Notes under the pieces: generated by a model
Databases searched by the model: none
The model's input: only the letters and a program-made list of their open reading frames with translations
What the model was told of the DNA's origin: nothing
Source of the DNA: Aquamicrobium defluvii
GTDB taxonomy: Bacteria > Pseudomonadota > Alphaproteobacteria > Rhizobiales > Rhizobiaceae
Direction of reading: 5' to 3'
DNA: 64,000 nucleotides
NCBI RefSeq assembly: GCF_004363725.1
Contig: NZ_SNZF01000014.1
Location: 1 to 64,000 of the forward strand
Translations under genes and position numbers: made by a program
Shown: positions 1 through 7,515 of the stretch, piece after piece
How positions within the stretch are numbered: position 1 is the first letter of the stretch
How the letters are laid out: every line of letters starts with the position of its first letter

Positions 1-2
1 TC

Positions 3-83
3 GCAACACGGTACGACAAGCTGGCAACAAACTTCGCCGCAGCAATCTTCATTGCCGCAATCATCACATGGTGGATCAATTGA
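3..83 (+). pseudogene. C-terminal end of a transposase (partial, cut by the left edge)
   Basis: The frame entering from the left edge ends at a TGA at 81-83. It encodes a 26-residue tail that begins ATRYDKLATNFAAAI and ends TWWIN. The RYDKLA..F.A motif followed by a short hydrophobic end is typical of the C-terminus of IS5-superfamily DDE transposases. Only this tail is visible, so I cannot tell whether the element outside the window is intact, and I cannot see its terminal inverted repeats. A dispersed palindromic repeat starts about 10 bases downstream and may be unrelated. The call rests on motif recognition over a short stretch. Confidence 0.6.
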
Positions 84-93
84 GTCTCGACCC

Positions 94-155
94 TAGAGCA
101 TTTTGCAGTCAGACGGAATCGTCTGACGTCGAATAAATGCGGCAAAAACAAACGG
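94..155 (+). repeat. Dispersed palindromic repeat, copy 1
   Basis: The core TAGAGCATTTTGCAG (94-108) is followed by a hairpin, TCAGACG (109-115), loop GAAT, CGTCTGA (120-126), and then by CGTCGAATAAATGCGGC and an A-rich tail ending CAAAC. A second copy with the same core but different hairpin arms lies at 25236-25297. Both copies are in the same orientation and both are intergenic. Short palindromic intergenic repeats like this are common in Rhizobiales genomes. Confidence 0.75.
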
Positions 156-202
156 ATGGAGCGGCAGCCCGGATATGTCCGGGCGTCCGCCGCTCCAGAA
201 GC

Positions 203-238
203 AAAAAGGTGGCGGGCCGTCCCTGTCCCGCCACCTTT
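203..238 (-). terminator. Rho-independent terminator of the Kazal lipoprotein gene
   Basis: Arms AAAGGTGGCGGG (205-216) and CCCGCCACCTTT (227-238) are perfectly complementary, with a 10-base loop. Read on the minus strand the hairpin ends in a run of five T. It lies 14 bases past the stop codon of the gene at 252-716. Confidence 0.8.
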
Positions 239-251
239 GCTGTCTGAGAAA

Positions 252-716
252 TCAGCGGCAGCTGCCGCTGCGAACGATCCGCCAATCGGCGGCCCTTGCT
301 TCGCACGCATTCGGGAAGGTGCGCAACTGGCCCCGGCTGGACGCGCAAACGGGCGCGTATTCACGCGTGCAGGCACGTGTCGGCCGCTCGGGGCGATCCG
401 GCCGATCCCATCCCGGCCGATCCGCGCCCGGACGCCCACCCCCACCCGGGCGATCGCCGCCGGAACGGCATGCGCCCTGATGGCTGATGCGATAGCCGTT
501 GGATCTCGCCTGACAGCTGTTGCCGAAAGTGCGGCTGTCCGAGCCGCGCACGCCGCAGACTGGCGCATATTCCATTGTACAGGCCTGCGCAGGAGGACGC
601 GGTCGCGGAGGCGGCGGCCTGTGGCCCGGCCCCTCGTCGACCACCACGCAGGCTGTGAGCAGGCCGGAACTCAGCAGCATGGCCGCTCCCGCCAGAAAGA
701 CGTTTCTGAATTTCAT
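252..716 (-). CDS. Lipoprotein with two Kazal-like protease-inhibitor domains
   Basis: This 154-residue protein has a lipoprotein signal peptide (hydrophobic residues about 7-20, then lipobox LTAC with Cys23), so it is probably lipid-anchored in the periplasm or outer membrane. A Pro/Arg linker follows, then two Kazal-like modules at about residues 46-83 and 117-154. Each has the C..EYAPVC...TF.N.C.A.......G.C pattern. The modules are separated by a Gly/Pro/Asp/Arg-rich linker. Kazal domains usually inhibit serine proteases through the loop after the second Cys, but no target can be inferred here. The start is the ATG at 716, preceded by AGGAGAGG; a longer upstream frame lacks a good ribosome site. 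The gene stands alone with its own terminator. Confidence 0.85.
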   Translation of the reverse strand: MKFRNVFLAGAAMLLSSGLLTACVVVDEGPGHRPPPPRPRPPAQACTMEYAPVCGVRGSDSRTFGNSCQARSNGYRISHQGACRSGGDRPGGGGRPGADRPGWDRPDRPERPTRACTREYAPVCASSRGQLRTFPNACEARAADWRIVRSGSCR

Positions 717-1074
717 CGATGTCCTCTCCTGTTTGCCTTTGGCAGCGCGAACAACGTGTGACGATGCTGGCAGTTCCCCTTCATCGCGGCAAGCCATTGA
801 ATTTGATCGTTCAGGGTATCTCCTGCCCTGGCCATGAAAGAGCGCGCCTTGTCATAGTCACAAAAGCATGCGATAAGTCCATCGTTCGGGTATTTGCATC
901 CCGGAGAATGGAACGTTTTGGACGACCCTATCCCCGATATCGTGAATCTCTGACAGCCCCGTTCTGGCGGGGGGTTACCCGTGCGCGAATGCATGACCGC
1001 CGAGCAACCACCGGACCTCAACCTGCTCCGGCAAGCCGAGGTTCAGAACGACGATCGGGTGAAGGAGTTCTCCC
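717..1074. other. 358-base intergenic region: divergent promoters and long csp leader
   Basis: This gap separates the leftward Kazal lipoprotein gene from the rightward cold-shock gene. It holds a module at 856-904 that is repeated upstream of the second cold-shock gene. A possible promoter, CTTGTC (848-853), 17 bases, CGATAA (871-876), overlaps the module. If transcription starts near 880, the leader of the first cold-shock mRNA would be about 190 bases, a length typical of cspA-type leaders. I see no gene in it. Confidence 0.5.
856..904 (+). promoter_or_regulatory. Shared cold-shock promoter/leader module, copy 1
   Basis: The stretch AGTCACAAAAGCATGCGATA and the following TTCGGGTATTTGCATCCCGG (885-904) match 1419-1465 upstream of the next csp gene, with a few substitutions and short indels. 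CGGG and CCCG flank ATTTGCA and could form a small hairpin. Sharing between two paralogous csp genes suggests a common promoter or mRNA-leader element; this is inference. Confidence 0.5.
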
Positions 1075-1287
1075 ATGTCCCAGACCGGCACCGTAAAATT
1101 CTTCAACAGCACCAAGGGTTTCGGCTTCATTACGCCTGACGGCGGAGCAAAGGACGTCTTCGTCCATATCTCGGCAATCGAAGCTTCGGGTATGCGCACC
1201 CTCGTCGACGGCCAGAAGGTTTCCTTCGACGTCGAGCCCGACCGCATGGGCAAGGGCCCCAAGGCAGTCAACCTGCGCGCCGCCTGA
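1075..1287 (+). CDS. Cold-shock domain protein (CspA family)
   Basis: This 70-residue protein is one complete cold-shock domain. RNP1 reads KGFGFITP (about 14-21) and RNP2 reads DVFVHISAI (about 27-35), with aromatic residues in the usual RNA-contact positions. The family binds single-stranded RNA or DNA and acts as an RNA chaperone at low temperature or in stationary phase. The ATG follows a GGAG-containing site. A long leader upstream and a hairpin terminator downstream (1318-1351) suggest a single-gene transcript. The paralogue at 1499-1711 is close in sequence, so this looks like a tandem duplication. Confidence 0.95.
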   Translation: MSQTGTVKFFNSTKGFGFITPDGGAKDVFVHISAIEASGMRTLVDGQKVSFDVEPDRMGKGPKAVNLRAA

Positions 1288-1317
1288 TCGACGACTGCAC
1301 ATTGCAGTTCTGGCACG

Positions 1318-1351
1318 GGGCGCGACAGCAATGTCCGCGCCCTTTGTGCTT
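1318..1351 (+). terminator. Terminator after the first cold-shock gene
   Basis: GGGCGCG (1318-1324) pairs with CGCGCCC (1336-1342) across an 11-base loop and is followed by TTTGTGCTT. It lies 30 bases past the stop codon. Confidence 0.65.
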
Positions 1352-1418
1352 CATCGCAGTCTCGTTGATGTCAAACGGCTTGAATAGCCGATGTCACCAA
1401 AGTTTTTGTTGCCGATGA

Positions 1419-1465
1419 AGTCAAAATAAACGACAAATTCAATCTTCGGGAATTTGCAATCCCGG
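1419..1465 (+). promoter_or_regulatory. Shared cold-shock promoter/leader module, copy 2
   Basis: AGTCAAAATAAACGACAAAT followed by TTCGGGAATTTGCAATCCCGG (1445-1465) aligns with 856-904. Here the module ends only 33 bases before the ATG, against 170 bases in copy 1, so the two genes would have leaders of very different length. Confidence 0.5.
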
Positions 1466-1498
1466 GAACAAGACTGTGGGACTATAAGGGAGCATCCC

Positions 1499-1711
1499 AT
1501 GCCGCAGACCGGCACCGTAAAATTCTTCAATCATGCCAAGGGCTTCGGCTTTATCACGCCGGACGATGGTGCCAAGGACGTCTTCGTCCACATCTCGGCC
1601 GTGCAGGCTTCTGGCCTTCCCGGCCTGGAGGATGGCCAGAAGGTGACATTCGAAACCGAGCCGGACAAGCGCGGCAAGGGACCGAAGGCGGTCAACCTCA
1701 CCATCGGCTGA
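1499..1711 (+). CDS. Cold-shock domain protein (CspA family), second copy
   Basis: This 70-residue single cold-shock domain protein carries RNP1 KGFGFITP and RNP2 DVFVHISAV. Most of its residues match the protein at 1075-1287, including the GTVKFFN start and the KGPKAVNL end. The ATG at 1499 is preceded by AAGGGAG; an in-frame extension to 1454 would cross the regulatory module and is rejected. The function is that of the family: a single-stranded RNA-binding chaperone. The two copies may respond differently because their leaders differ in length. Confidence 0.95.
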   Translation: MPQTGTVKFFNHAKGFGFITPDDGAKDVFVHISAVQASGLPGLEDGQKVTFETEPDKRGKGPKAVNLTIG

Positions 1712-1853
1712 AACGCTGGGGGAACAACTGGCCGGCGGTTGCGTTTAACGGATCGAGCAGCGTTTCGTTCAGCCGCCGTTCAGGCACGGTGTCCTATTTG
1801 TTCAGGCAACATCGGACCGATACCGGCGGTGGGGCTTCGAACAGGAGACCGTC

Positions 1854-2279
1854 ATGGACAGATTTTTCAAGGCCAGCGTATTGTCGGCGGCGGTCGCCGC
1901 GACCATGCTGAGCGCACTTCCCGCCGCCGAAGCGCGGGACTGGCGTCGCCATGGCTATCACGGCCAGAATTACCACCATCATCACAAGCGCTCCAACGGC
2001 GATGCGGTCGCTGCCGGTGTCATCGGCCTCGCGGCCGGCGCCCTGCTCGGCAGCGCATTGGCGTCGCAACCCCGCTATTACGAGCCGGAGCCCACATACG
2101 TCATTCGCGAACCGCGCCCTGCCCGCACCTATTATCGCGACAATTACTATCGCGCGACCTACGAGCCTTGGAGCCCGGAATGGTACAGATACTGCTCGGA
2201 TCGCTATCGCAGCTTCGACGCGCGCACCGGCACATTCCTTGGCTATGACGGGCAGCGACACTTCTGCCAGGCCAACTGA
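1854..2279 (+). CDS. BA14K family secreted protein
   Basis: This 141-residue protein has a Sec signal peptide (hydrophobic about 8-25, cleavage near AEA-RD), a His-rich patch (about 40-45), a Gly/Ala-rich hydrophobic stretch (about 50-70) and a Tyr/Arg-rich linker. It ends in the BA14K motif WYRYCSDRYRSFD...GTFLGYDG..HFC. The family is named after a Brucella immunoreactive 14 kDa protein and is largely confined to Rhizobiales; its role in the envelope is poorly known. The ATG has GGAG upstream. A strong terminator follows, so it is probably monocistronic. Confidence 0.88.
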   Translation: MDRFFKASVLSAAVAATMLSALPAAEARDWRRHGYHGQNYHHHHKRSNGDAVAAGVIGLAAGALLGSALASQPRYYEPEPTYVIREPRPARTYYRDNYYRATYEPWSPEWYRYCSDRYRSFDARTGTFLGYDGQRHFCQAN

Positions 2280-2310
2280 CGAGCTGAAAACGGGTTCCCT
2301 GTCCCCATGA

Positions 2311-2340
2311 AAAGGGCCGCTTTCGAGCGGCCCTTTTTCT
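2311..2340 (+). terminator. Rho-independent terminator after the BA14K gene
   Basis: AAAGGGCCGCT (2311-2321) and AGCGGCCCTTT (2326-2336) form an 11-bp stem with a TTCG tetraloop, followed by further T residues. Confidence 0.9.
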
Positions 2341-2365
2341 GTGATTTGCGTGACCTTACGGCACA

Positions 2366-3007
2366 TCAGACGAGGAACGGATTCGAGCGCCTCTCCTCCC
2401 CGAAACGTCCCCCCGGCCCATGTCCGCAGATGAAGCCGATATCGTCGCCGAGCGGCAGAAGCTTTTCCTTGATGGAGCGGATGAGCGCATCGTGATCGCC
2501 GCCGGGCAGGTCGGTACGGCCTACGGAGCCACGAAACAGCACGTCGCCGACATGGGCGAACCTGGCCGCCCGATTGTAGTAGACGACATGGCCCGGGGCG
2601 TGGCCGGGGCAATGCAGAACCTCGAATTCGTGCTCTCCGAACGAAACCTTGTCGCCCTCGCTGAGGAAGCGATCCGGAACGCAGTTGCGGACCGCTCCGG
2701 TCAATCCAAATCGCTGCGCCTGGTTTTCCAGGTTGTCGAGCAGCGGCCGGTCGTCCTCGTGCGAACCGATGATCTCCACGCCGAGCGCATCCTTCAGCTC
2801 CATCGCTCCGCCGGCATGGTCGATATGGCCATGGGTGATCCAGATGGCTGTTGCAGTGATGGCATTGTCCTTCAGCGCGGCAAGAATGCGGTCGACATCG
2901 CCGCCCGGATCGACGACGACGCCGATCTTCTCATCCTGATCGAACAGGATGGTGCAATTCTGCTGAAACGGCGTGACGGGGACGATGCCGGCATTGATCT
3001 GACCCAT
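2366..3007 (-). CDS. MBL-fold metallo-hydrolase (glyoxalase II-like)
   Basis: This 213-residue protein has the full metal-binding set of the metallo-beta-lactamase fold. The HxHxDH motif (H59, H61, D63, H64) is followed by His in CPGHAPGH (about 136-140), Asp in VGDVLF (D155) and His in CGHGP (H196). The family includes glyoxalase II and persulfide dioxygenase-like enzymes, and this short form is usually annotated as a hydroxyacylglutathione hydrolase-like protein. The substrate cannot be read from the sequence. The ATG at 3007 has GGAAAGG upstream; the longer frame to 3151 has no such site. Its end converges on the BA14K terminator. Confidence 0.88.
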   Translation of the reverse strand: MGQINAGIVPVTPFQQNCTILFDQDEKIGVVVDPGGDVDRILAALKDNAITATAIWITHGHIDHAGGAMELKDALGVEIIGSHEDDRPLLDNLENQAQRFGLTGAVRNCVPDRFLSEGDKVSFGEHEFEVLHCPGHAPGHVVYYNRAARFAHVGDVLFRGSVGRTDLPGGDHDALIRSIKEKLLPLGDDIGFICGHGPGGRFGEERRSNPFLV

Positions 3008-3151
3008 GATAATCCTTTCCTTGTCGGCCGAAAGACGGCCGCGAAATCTTGCCCCCGATGTAGGGTCGGGACGCGATGGCGTCCACCGCAAACGATGCCG
3101 ATGGATGGTCGTAGAGGAAGAAGCGGAAGAACTCCGGCGTTCAAAAGACAA

Positions 3152-3172
3152 AGGGCGGCCTCTGGCCGCCCT
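3152..3172 (-). terminator. Hairpin terminator of the glycine-rich membrane protein gene
   Basis: AGGGCGGCC (3152-3160) pairs with GGCCGCCCT (3164-3172) across a 3-base loop. On the minus strand it is followed by TTGTCTTTT, a fair but not perfect T tract. It lies 28 bases past the stop codon at 3200. Confidence 0.6.
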
Positions 3173-3199
3173 CTATCCTATTGAAAAGCTGCGTGGGAT

Positions 3200-3511
3200 C
3201 TATTTCTTCATGGCGTTCATGACCGCACCGACAATGCCGGTCAGGATCGCGCCGCCGCCTGCGCCGCCGAGAATGTTGTTCAGGTTGATGGCCACGCCGA
3301 GGCCCTCTGCCGCTGCTGTTGCCGCCGAAGGGTCAATTCCGCCGCCGCCCAGCAGGCTGCCGAGGATGGCGGCACCGCCGACGCCACCGATTGCACCGCT
3401 GAGGATTTTGGGGAGTTGCCCCATGGCGGCCTGCTTGAATGCCGCACCGACGGCCTGACCGCCGATGATGCCGGTGACGACCTGCACAATGATAGGAAGA
3501 AGCGTTTCCAT
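3200..3511 (-). CDS. Small glycine-rich hydrophobic protein, unknown function
   Basis: This 103-residue protein consists almost entirely of small and hydrophobic residues. A first hydrophobic segment (about 5-20) is followed by repeated GG/GGG clusters (GGVGGAAILGSLLGGGG, about 42-58; ILGGAGGGAILTGIVG, about 80-95) and a basic end (MKK). There is no cleavable signal peptide. The spacing of glycines resembles glycine-zipper membrane proteins that oligomerise in bilayers. I recognise no named family. AGAGGGA precedes the ATG. The gene lies alone between the ilvE 3' end and its own hairpin. Confidence 0.7.
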   Translation of the reverse strand: METLLPIIVQVVTGIIGGQAVGAAFKQAAMGQLPKILSGAIGGVGGAAILGSLLGGGGIDPSAATAAAEGLGVAINLNNILGGAGGGAILTGIVGAVMNAMKK

Positions 3512-3602
3512 CTGTGGTCCCTCTCAGACAATCCCGACTCGCACGAGCCGAGTTTCGTCATGAGACGCCGATTCTGGCGAATGTCAAACGCCCAGACACA
3601 AT

Positions 3603-3627
3603 GGGGAACGGCATGACGCCGTTCCCC
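3603..3627 (-). terminator. Hairpin downstream of ilvE
   Basis: GGGGAACGGC (3603-3612) and GCCGTTCCCC (3618-3627) form a perfect 10-bp stem with a 5-base loop, 24 bases past the ilvE stop. No clear T run follows on the minus strand, so termination is likely but not certain. Confidence 0.5.
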
Positions 3628-3650
3628 GCGATGTGAAAGGAAGATAGACC

Positions 3651-4544
3651 TTATTCCGCTGCGATGGCTTTCTTGGGCTGAACAGCGGCGGAATAGTCGT
3701 TCATCAGCGTCCTGGCGATCTCGCCGACTTCGAAGCGGTACGGGCCGATCTCCGAGACCGGGGTGACCTCAGCAGCCGTTCCGGTAAGGAAGCACTGCTC
3801 GAAGCCCTCCAGCTCTTCAGGCTGGATGGCCCGCTCGATCACCTCGTAGCCACGGTCACGGGCAAGGCCGATCACTGTACGTCTGGTAATGCCGTCGAGG
3901 AAGCAATCCGGGGTCGGCGTATGGATCTTGCCTTCCTTGACAAAGAAGATGTTTGCGCCCGTCGCTTCGGCCACCTGGCCGCGCCAGTCGAGCATCATGG
4001 CGTCGGCATAGCCCTTGGCCTCGGCCGCATGCTTGGAAATGGTGCAGATCATGTAAAGGCCGGCCGCCTTCGACTTTGACGGAGCCGTGCGCGGATCGGG
4101 ACGACGATATTCGGCGATATCGAGGCGGATGCCCTTCAGCTTCTGCTCGGGATCGAAATAGCTGGGCCACTGCCAGATGGCGATGGCGACATTGATGCGG
4201 TTGTTCTGTGCCGAAACGCCCATCTGCTCGCTGCCGCGCCAGGCGATGGGACGCACATATGCATCCTGGAAGCCCTGCTTCTTGAGCAGTTCATTGCAGG
4301 CATCATCGATCTCGGCGACCGAGTAGGGAACCTTGAAGCCGAGAATGCGTGCCGACTCATGCAGGCGCTCGGTATGCTCGGTCAGCTTGAAAATCTCGCC
4401 GCCATAGGCACGCTCACCTTCGAATACGGCGCTGGCGTAGTGAAGCCCGTGCGTGAGTACGTGAATCTTGGCGTCCGCCCATTTGACGAACTCACCATTC
4501 ATCCAGATATAGCCATCGAGCCTGTCGAAGGAAACGGATGCCAT
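3651..4544 (-). CDS. ilvE: Branched-chain amino-acid aminotransferase
   Basis: This 297-residue class IV PLP aminotransferase performs the last transamination in Leu, Ile and Val synthesis (or the first in breakdown) with 2-oxoglutarate/glutamate. The N-terminal YIWMNGEFVKWADAKIHVL and HGLHYASAVFEGERAY segments are typical. The PLP lysine lies in SKSKAAGLY, and the class IV signature EATGANIFFVKEGKIHTP is followed by FLDGITRRTVI. The start is the ATG at 4544 with GGGAGG upstream; the frame continues to 4709 without a good site. It is divergent from the MarR/response-regulator/kinase genes. Confidence 0.93.
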   Translation of the reverse strand: MASVSFDRLDGYIWMNGEFVKWADAKIHVLTHGLHYASAVFEGERAYGGEIFKLTEHTERLHESARILGFKVPYSVAEIDDACNELLKKQGFQDAYVRPIAWRGSEQMGVSAQNNRINVAIAIWQWPSYFDPEQKLKGIRLDIAEYRRPDPRTAPSKSKAAGLYMICTISKHAAEAKGYADAMMLDWRGQVAEATGANIFFVKEGKIHTPTPDCFLDGITRRTVIGLARDRGYEVIERAIQPEELEGFEQCFLTGTAAEVTPVSEIGPYRFEVGEIARTLMNDYSAAVQPKKAIAAE

Positions 4545-4787
4545 GACAATAACCTCCCGCGAGCAACCCTGCCCGCATAAGTCTGCGTGTTGAAATTTGA
4601 TCCGGCAGCGATGAGGCGACCGCGGTTCGGAAGCGTAGGCCCATATTGTGGCCATGGCAAACTCAGGAAGTTCCGGATTTACGGTCCCGCCTTGCGTTTT
4701 CGGTCGCAATAAGCCCTAAAGCTTGTCAAAAATTATCAGCGGGCACAGAATACGTCAATAGTGCTGACTTAATTGTTTGAGAGAAGC

Positions 4788-5315
4788 ATGCTGAAGGAAA
4801 AAAATGGCGATGTGGCCCCGATCCGCGCGGCGGTGGCCAATGAGGATGGCATCGATTTCACGCTGATCGAGCTGTTCTTCTTCGCCTATCGCGACTTCAC
4901 CTCGGACCCGGATCAGATGCTGGCCGACTACGGGTTCGGGCGGGCGCATCACAGGGTGCTGCACTTCGTCAACCGCCGACCCGGCCTGACCGTCGCCGAA
5001 CTGCTGGATGTCCTCAAGATCACCAAGCAATCCCTGGCGCGGGTGCTCAAGCAGCTCATCGACACCGGTCATATCGTACAGTTGCAGGGACCGCGCGACC
5101 GGCGGCAACGCGAGCTGTATCCAACCGCCAGGGGCCGGGAACTGGCGCTTGCCCTTTCCCGGCCACAGTCCCGCCGGATACATGGCGCATTGACGGAGAT
5201 GAAGGGCGAGGGCCGAAAGGCGATCGAGCAGTTCCTCAAGGCGATGGTCAATCCGGAACTGCGCGTACAGATCGACGACGACCCTCTCCACCGTATGGAA
5301 GAAGACCGGGAGTAG
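4788..5315 (+). CDS. MarR family transcriptional regulator (PetP-like)
   Basis: This is a 175-residue winged-helix regulator. A helical N-terminus (about 20-55) leads into the DNA-binding core LTVAELLDVLKITKQSLARVLKQL (about 68-91). The wing GPRDRRQRELYPTARG and a C-terminal dimerisation helix follow. It is directly followed, 4 bases later, by an OmpR-type response regulator. In Rhodobacter capsulatus a MarR/OmpR pair, petP-petR, has this arrangement, and I infer orthology from the gene order. The ATG at 4788 follows GAGAG; a TTG at 4773 is possible. Ligand and targets are unknown. Confidence 0.85.
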   Translation: MLKEKNGDVAPIRAAVANEDGIDFTLIELFFFAYRDFTSDPDQMLADYGFGRAHHRVLHFVNRRPGLTVAELLDVLKITKQSLARVLKQLIDTGHIVQLQGPRDRRQRELYPTARGRELALALSRPQSRRIHGALTEMKGEGRKAIEQFLKAMVNPELRVQIDDDPLHRMEEDRE

Positions 5316-5319
5316 CGGC

Positions 5320-6042
5320 ATGGAAGGCACCGACAGGCTCGACCAGCAGGTCAATGCGCCGGATGACGATGCGTTTCACCTTCTGGTGGTCGACGACGAT
5401 ACCCGTATCCGCAACCTGCTCAGGCAGTTCCTGACCGAGAACGGTTTTCGCGTCACCGTCGCGGGCACGGCCGCGGAGGCGCGCCGCAAGCTCGCGGGCC
5501 TGGATTTCGACCTCCTCGTGCTCGACGTGATGATGCCGGGCGAAAACGGCGTCGAGCTGACGAAATCGCTGCGTGCCGAGCGCGACGTTCCGATCCTCAT
5601 GCTGACCGCCTTGTCCGAGACCGACAATCGCATCACGGGTCTGGAAGCCGGAGCCGACGACTACCTGCCAAAACCCTTCGACCCGCGTGAGCTCATCCTG
5701 CGCGTCAACAACATATTGCGGCGTGGCGGGCCGGCCTCGCCGCCAAAGGTGGAACAGCTCGTGTTCGGCCCTTATACCTTCCAGATCGCCCGGCGCGAAC
5801 TGAAGCGGGGCAGCGAGATACTCAAGCTGACGGACCGCGAGCAGGAAATCCTCGCCATCTTCGCCGAGCGGGCCGGTGAGACCATTCCCCGTCACGAACT
5901 GGTGGGCGAGGATTCGGAAGTCGGCGAACGCACCATCGATGTGCAGATCAACCGGCTGCGCCGCAAGATCGAGCGCGACCCGTCCAATCCGGTGTGGCTG
6001 CAGACCGTTCGCGGTATTGGGTATCGGCTCAGCGTGGAATAG
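5320..6042 (+). CDS. OmpR-family response regulator (PetR-like)
   Basis: This 240-residue protein has a receiver domain (about 20-135) with acidic pocket DDD (25-27), phospho-acceptor D69 in LLVLDVMMPG, T96 and K118. A winged-helix OmpR/PhoB DNA-binding domain (about 145-238) ends in TVRGIGYRLSVE. It should be phosphorylated by the kinase encoded 57 bases downstream. GGGAG lies 8 bases before the ATG. With the MarR gene just upstream it matches the petP-petR order of Rhodobacter, where PetR is required for cytochrome bc1-dependent growth. Here the bc1 genes lie about 21 kb away, so the target is uncertain. Confidence 0.93.
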   Translation: MEGTDRLDQQVNAPDDDAFHLLVVDDDTRIRNLLRQFLTENGFRVTVAGTAAEARRKLAGLDFDLLVLDVMMPGENGVELTKSLRAERDVPILMLTALSETDNRITGLEAGADDYLPKPFDPRELILRVNNILRRGGPASPPKVEQLVFGPYTFQIARRELKRGSEILKLTDREQEILAIFAERAGETIPRHELVGEDSEVGERTIDVQINRLRRKIERDPSNPVWLQTVRGIGYRLSVE

Positions 6043-6099
6043 AGTCGGCTGGACGGTCTCGCCGGGGCCGCACCGAAGTCCAGCGCAGGCCGGAACCGA

Positions 6100-7512
6100 A
6101 TGACGACGACAGAATTGCAAGCTCCGCCACCGGACAGCTTCCGCGCCCGCATCGAACGCGCTGCCGCGTCGGTGCGAAAGGCATGGCGGCGCTTCTGGCG
6201 TCTCGTCTCGCTCTACATGCCCAAGCGGCTCTATGCCCGCTCGCTGATCATCATCATCGCGCCGATGTTCCTGCTGCAGTCGATGATCGCGTTCGACTTC
6301 ATGGAGCGTCACTGGCAGACGGTGACGCAGCGCCTGTCACAGGCCGTTACGCGCGACATTGCCGCCATCGTCGACCTTCTGGAAACCTATCCCGACGAAG
6401 CCGATTACGCCAACGTCATCCGCATCGCGCAGGACCGCATGCAGCTCAAGGTGGATCTGCTCCCGCCGGAGCCCCTGCCCCCGCCCGGTCCCAAGCCCTT
6501 CTTCTCGATCCTCGACCAGATCCTGTCGGAGGAAATCACCCGCCAGATCAATCGTCCCTTCTGGCTCGACACGGTCGGCAACTCCAACATCATCGAGGTG
6601 CGCATCCAGCTTGAAGACAAGGTGTTGCGGGTATTCGTCCGCCGCAGTCAGGCTTATGCCTCGAACACCCACATCTTCCTGCTTTGGATGGTCGGCACAT
6701 CGCTGGTGCTGCTGATGATCGCGATCCCGTTCCTGCGCAATCAGATAAGGCCGATCCTGGCATTGGCCGAAGCAGCGGAAAGCTTCGGCAAGGGACGGCC
6801 GATGCCGCGCGACTTCCGCCCGCGCGGAGCCGAGGAAGTGCGGCGCGCGGGCTTCGCCTTCATGCAGATGCGCGAGCGCATCGAGCGCCAGATCGAACAG
6901 CGCACCGCCATGCTCACCGGTGTCAGCCACGACCTGCGCACCATCCTGACCAGATTCAAGCTGCAACTGGCTCTGACCCGGACCAAGGCCGACATCGAGG
7001 CGCTGGGCAAGGACATAGACGACATGCAGTCCATGCTGGAAGGCTATCTTGCCTTCGCCCGGGGCGAGGCCGCCGAGGATACGGGCCCATTCGATCTTGC
7101 AGCCTGCTTCCGGAGGCTGGAGGACGAGGCCAGGTTGCGCAAGTGCAAGCTCACGACATCGATTTCAGGATCGCCGACCATTCAGGTCCGGCCCAATGCC
7201 TTCTCCCGCCTGATGGCCAATGTGGCGGGCAATGCCATCCGCTACGCCAAATGCGTCGAGATCGATGCCGAACATGGCGATGGCTGGCTTACCATCACGA
7301 TCACCGACGACGGACCGGGCATTCCGCCTGACAAGCGCGAGGAAGTATTCAAGCCCTTCGTGCGGCTGGATGAGGCGCGCAATCTCGATGCCAGCGGGAC
7401 CGGCCTCGGCCTGCCCATTGCCCGCGATATCGCCCGCAGCCATGGCGGCGATCTGACCTTCGAGGACAGTCCGCTTGGCGGCCTGCGCGCGAAAATCAGG
7501 ATACCGGCCTGA
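6100..7512 (+). CDS. EnvZ-like sensor histidine kinase
   Basis: This is a 470-residue inner-membrane kinase. A cytoplasmic N-terminus is followed by TM1 (about 46-68), a periplasmic sensor of about 125 residues with a proline run near 124-130, and TM2 (about 190-210). A HAMP linker leads to the H-box GVSHDLRTILTRFKLQL with phospho-His about 277. The catalytic domain has an N-box NVAGNAIRYA (about 374-383), DDGPGIP (about 404) and GTGLGLPIA (about 434). Its size and order match EnvZ-type partners of OmpR regulators, and it is co-oriented with the response regulator. The signal sensed is unknown. Confidence 0.92.
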   Translation: MTTTELQAPPPDSFRARIERAAASVRKAWRRFWRLVSLYMPKRLYARSLIIIIAPMFLLQSMIAFDFMERHWQTVTQRLSQAVTRDIAAIVDLLETYPDEADYANVIRIAQDRMQLKVDLLPPEPLPPPGPKPFFSILDQILSEEITRQINRPFWLDTVGNSNIIEVRIQLEDKVLRVFVRRSQAYASNTHIFLLWMVGTSLVLLMIAIPFLRNQIRPILALAEAAESFGKGRPMPRDFRPRGAEEVRRAGFAFMQMRERIERQIEQRTAMLTGVSHDLRTILTRFKLQLALTRTKADIEALGKDIDDMQSMLEGYLAFARGEAAEDTGPFDLAACFRRLEDEARLRKCKLTTSISGSPTIQVRPNAFSRLMANVAGNAIRYAKCVEIDAEHGDGWLTITITDDGPGIPPDKREEVFKPFVRLDEARNLDASGTGLGLPIARDIARSHGGDLTFEDSPLGGLRAKIRIPA

Positions 7513-7515
7513 TCT

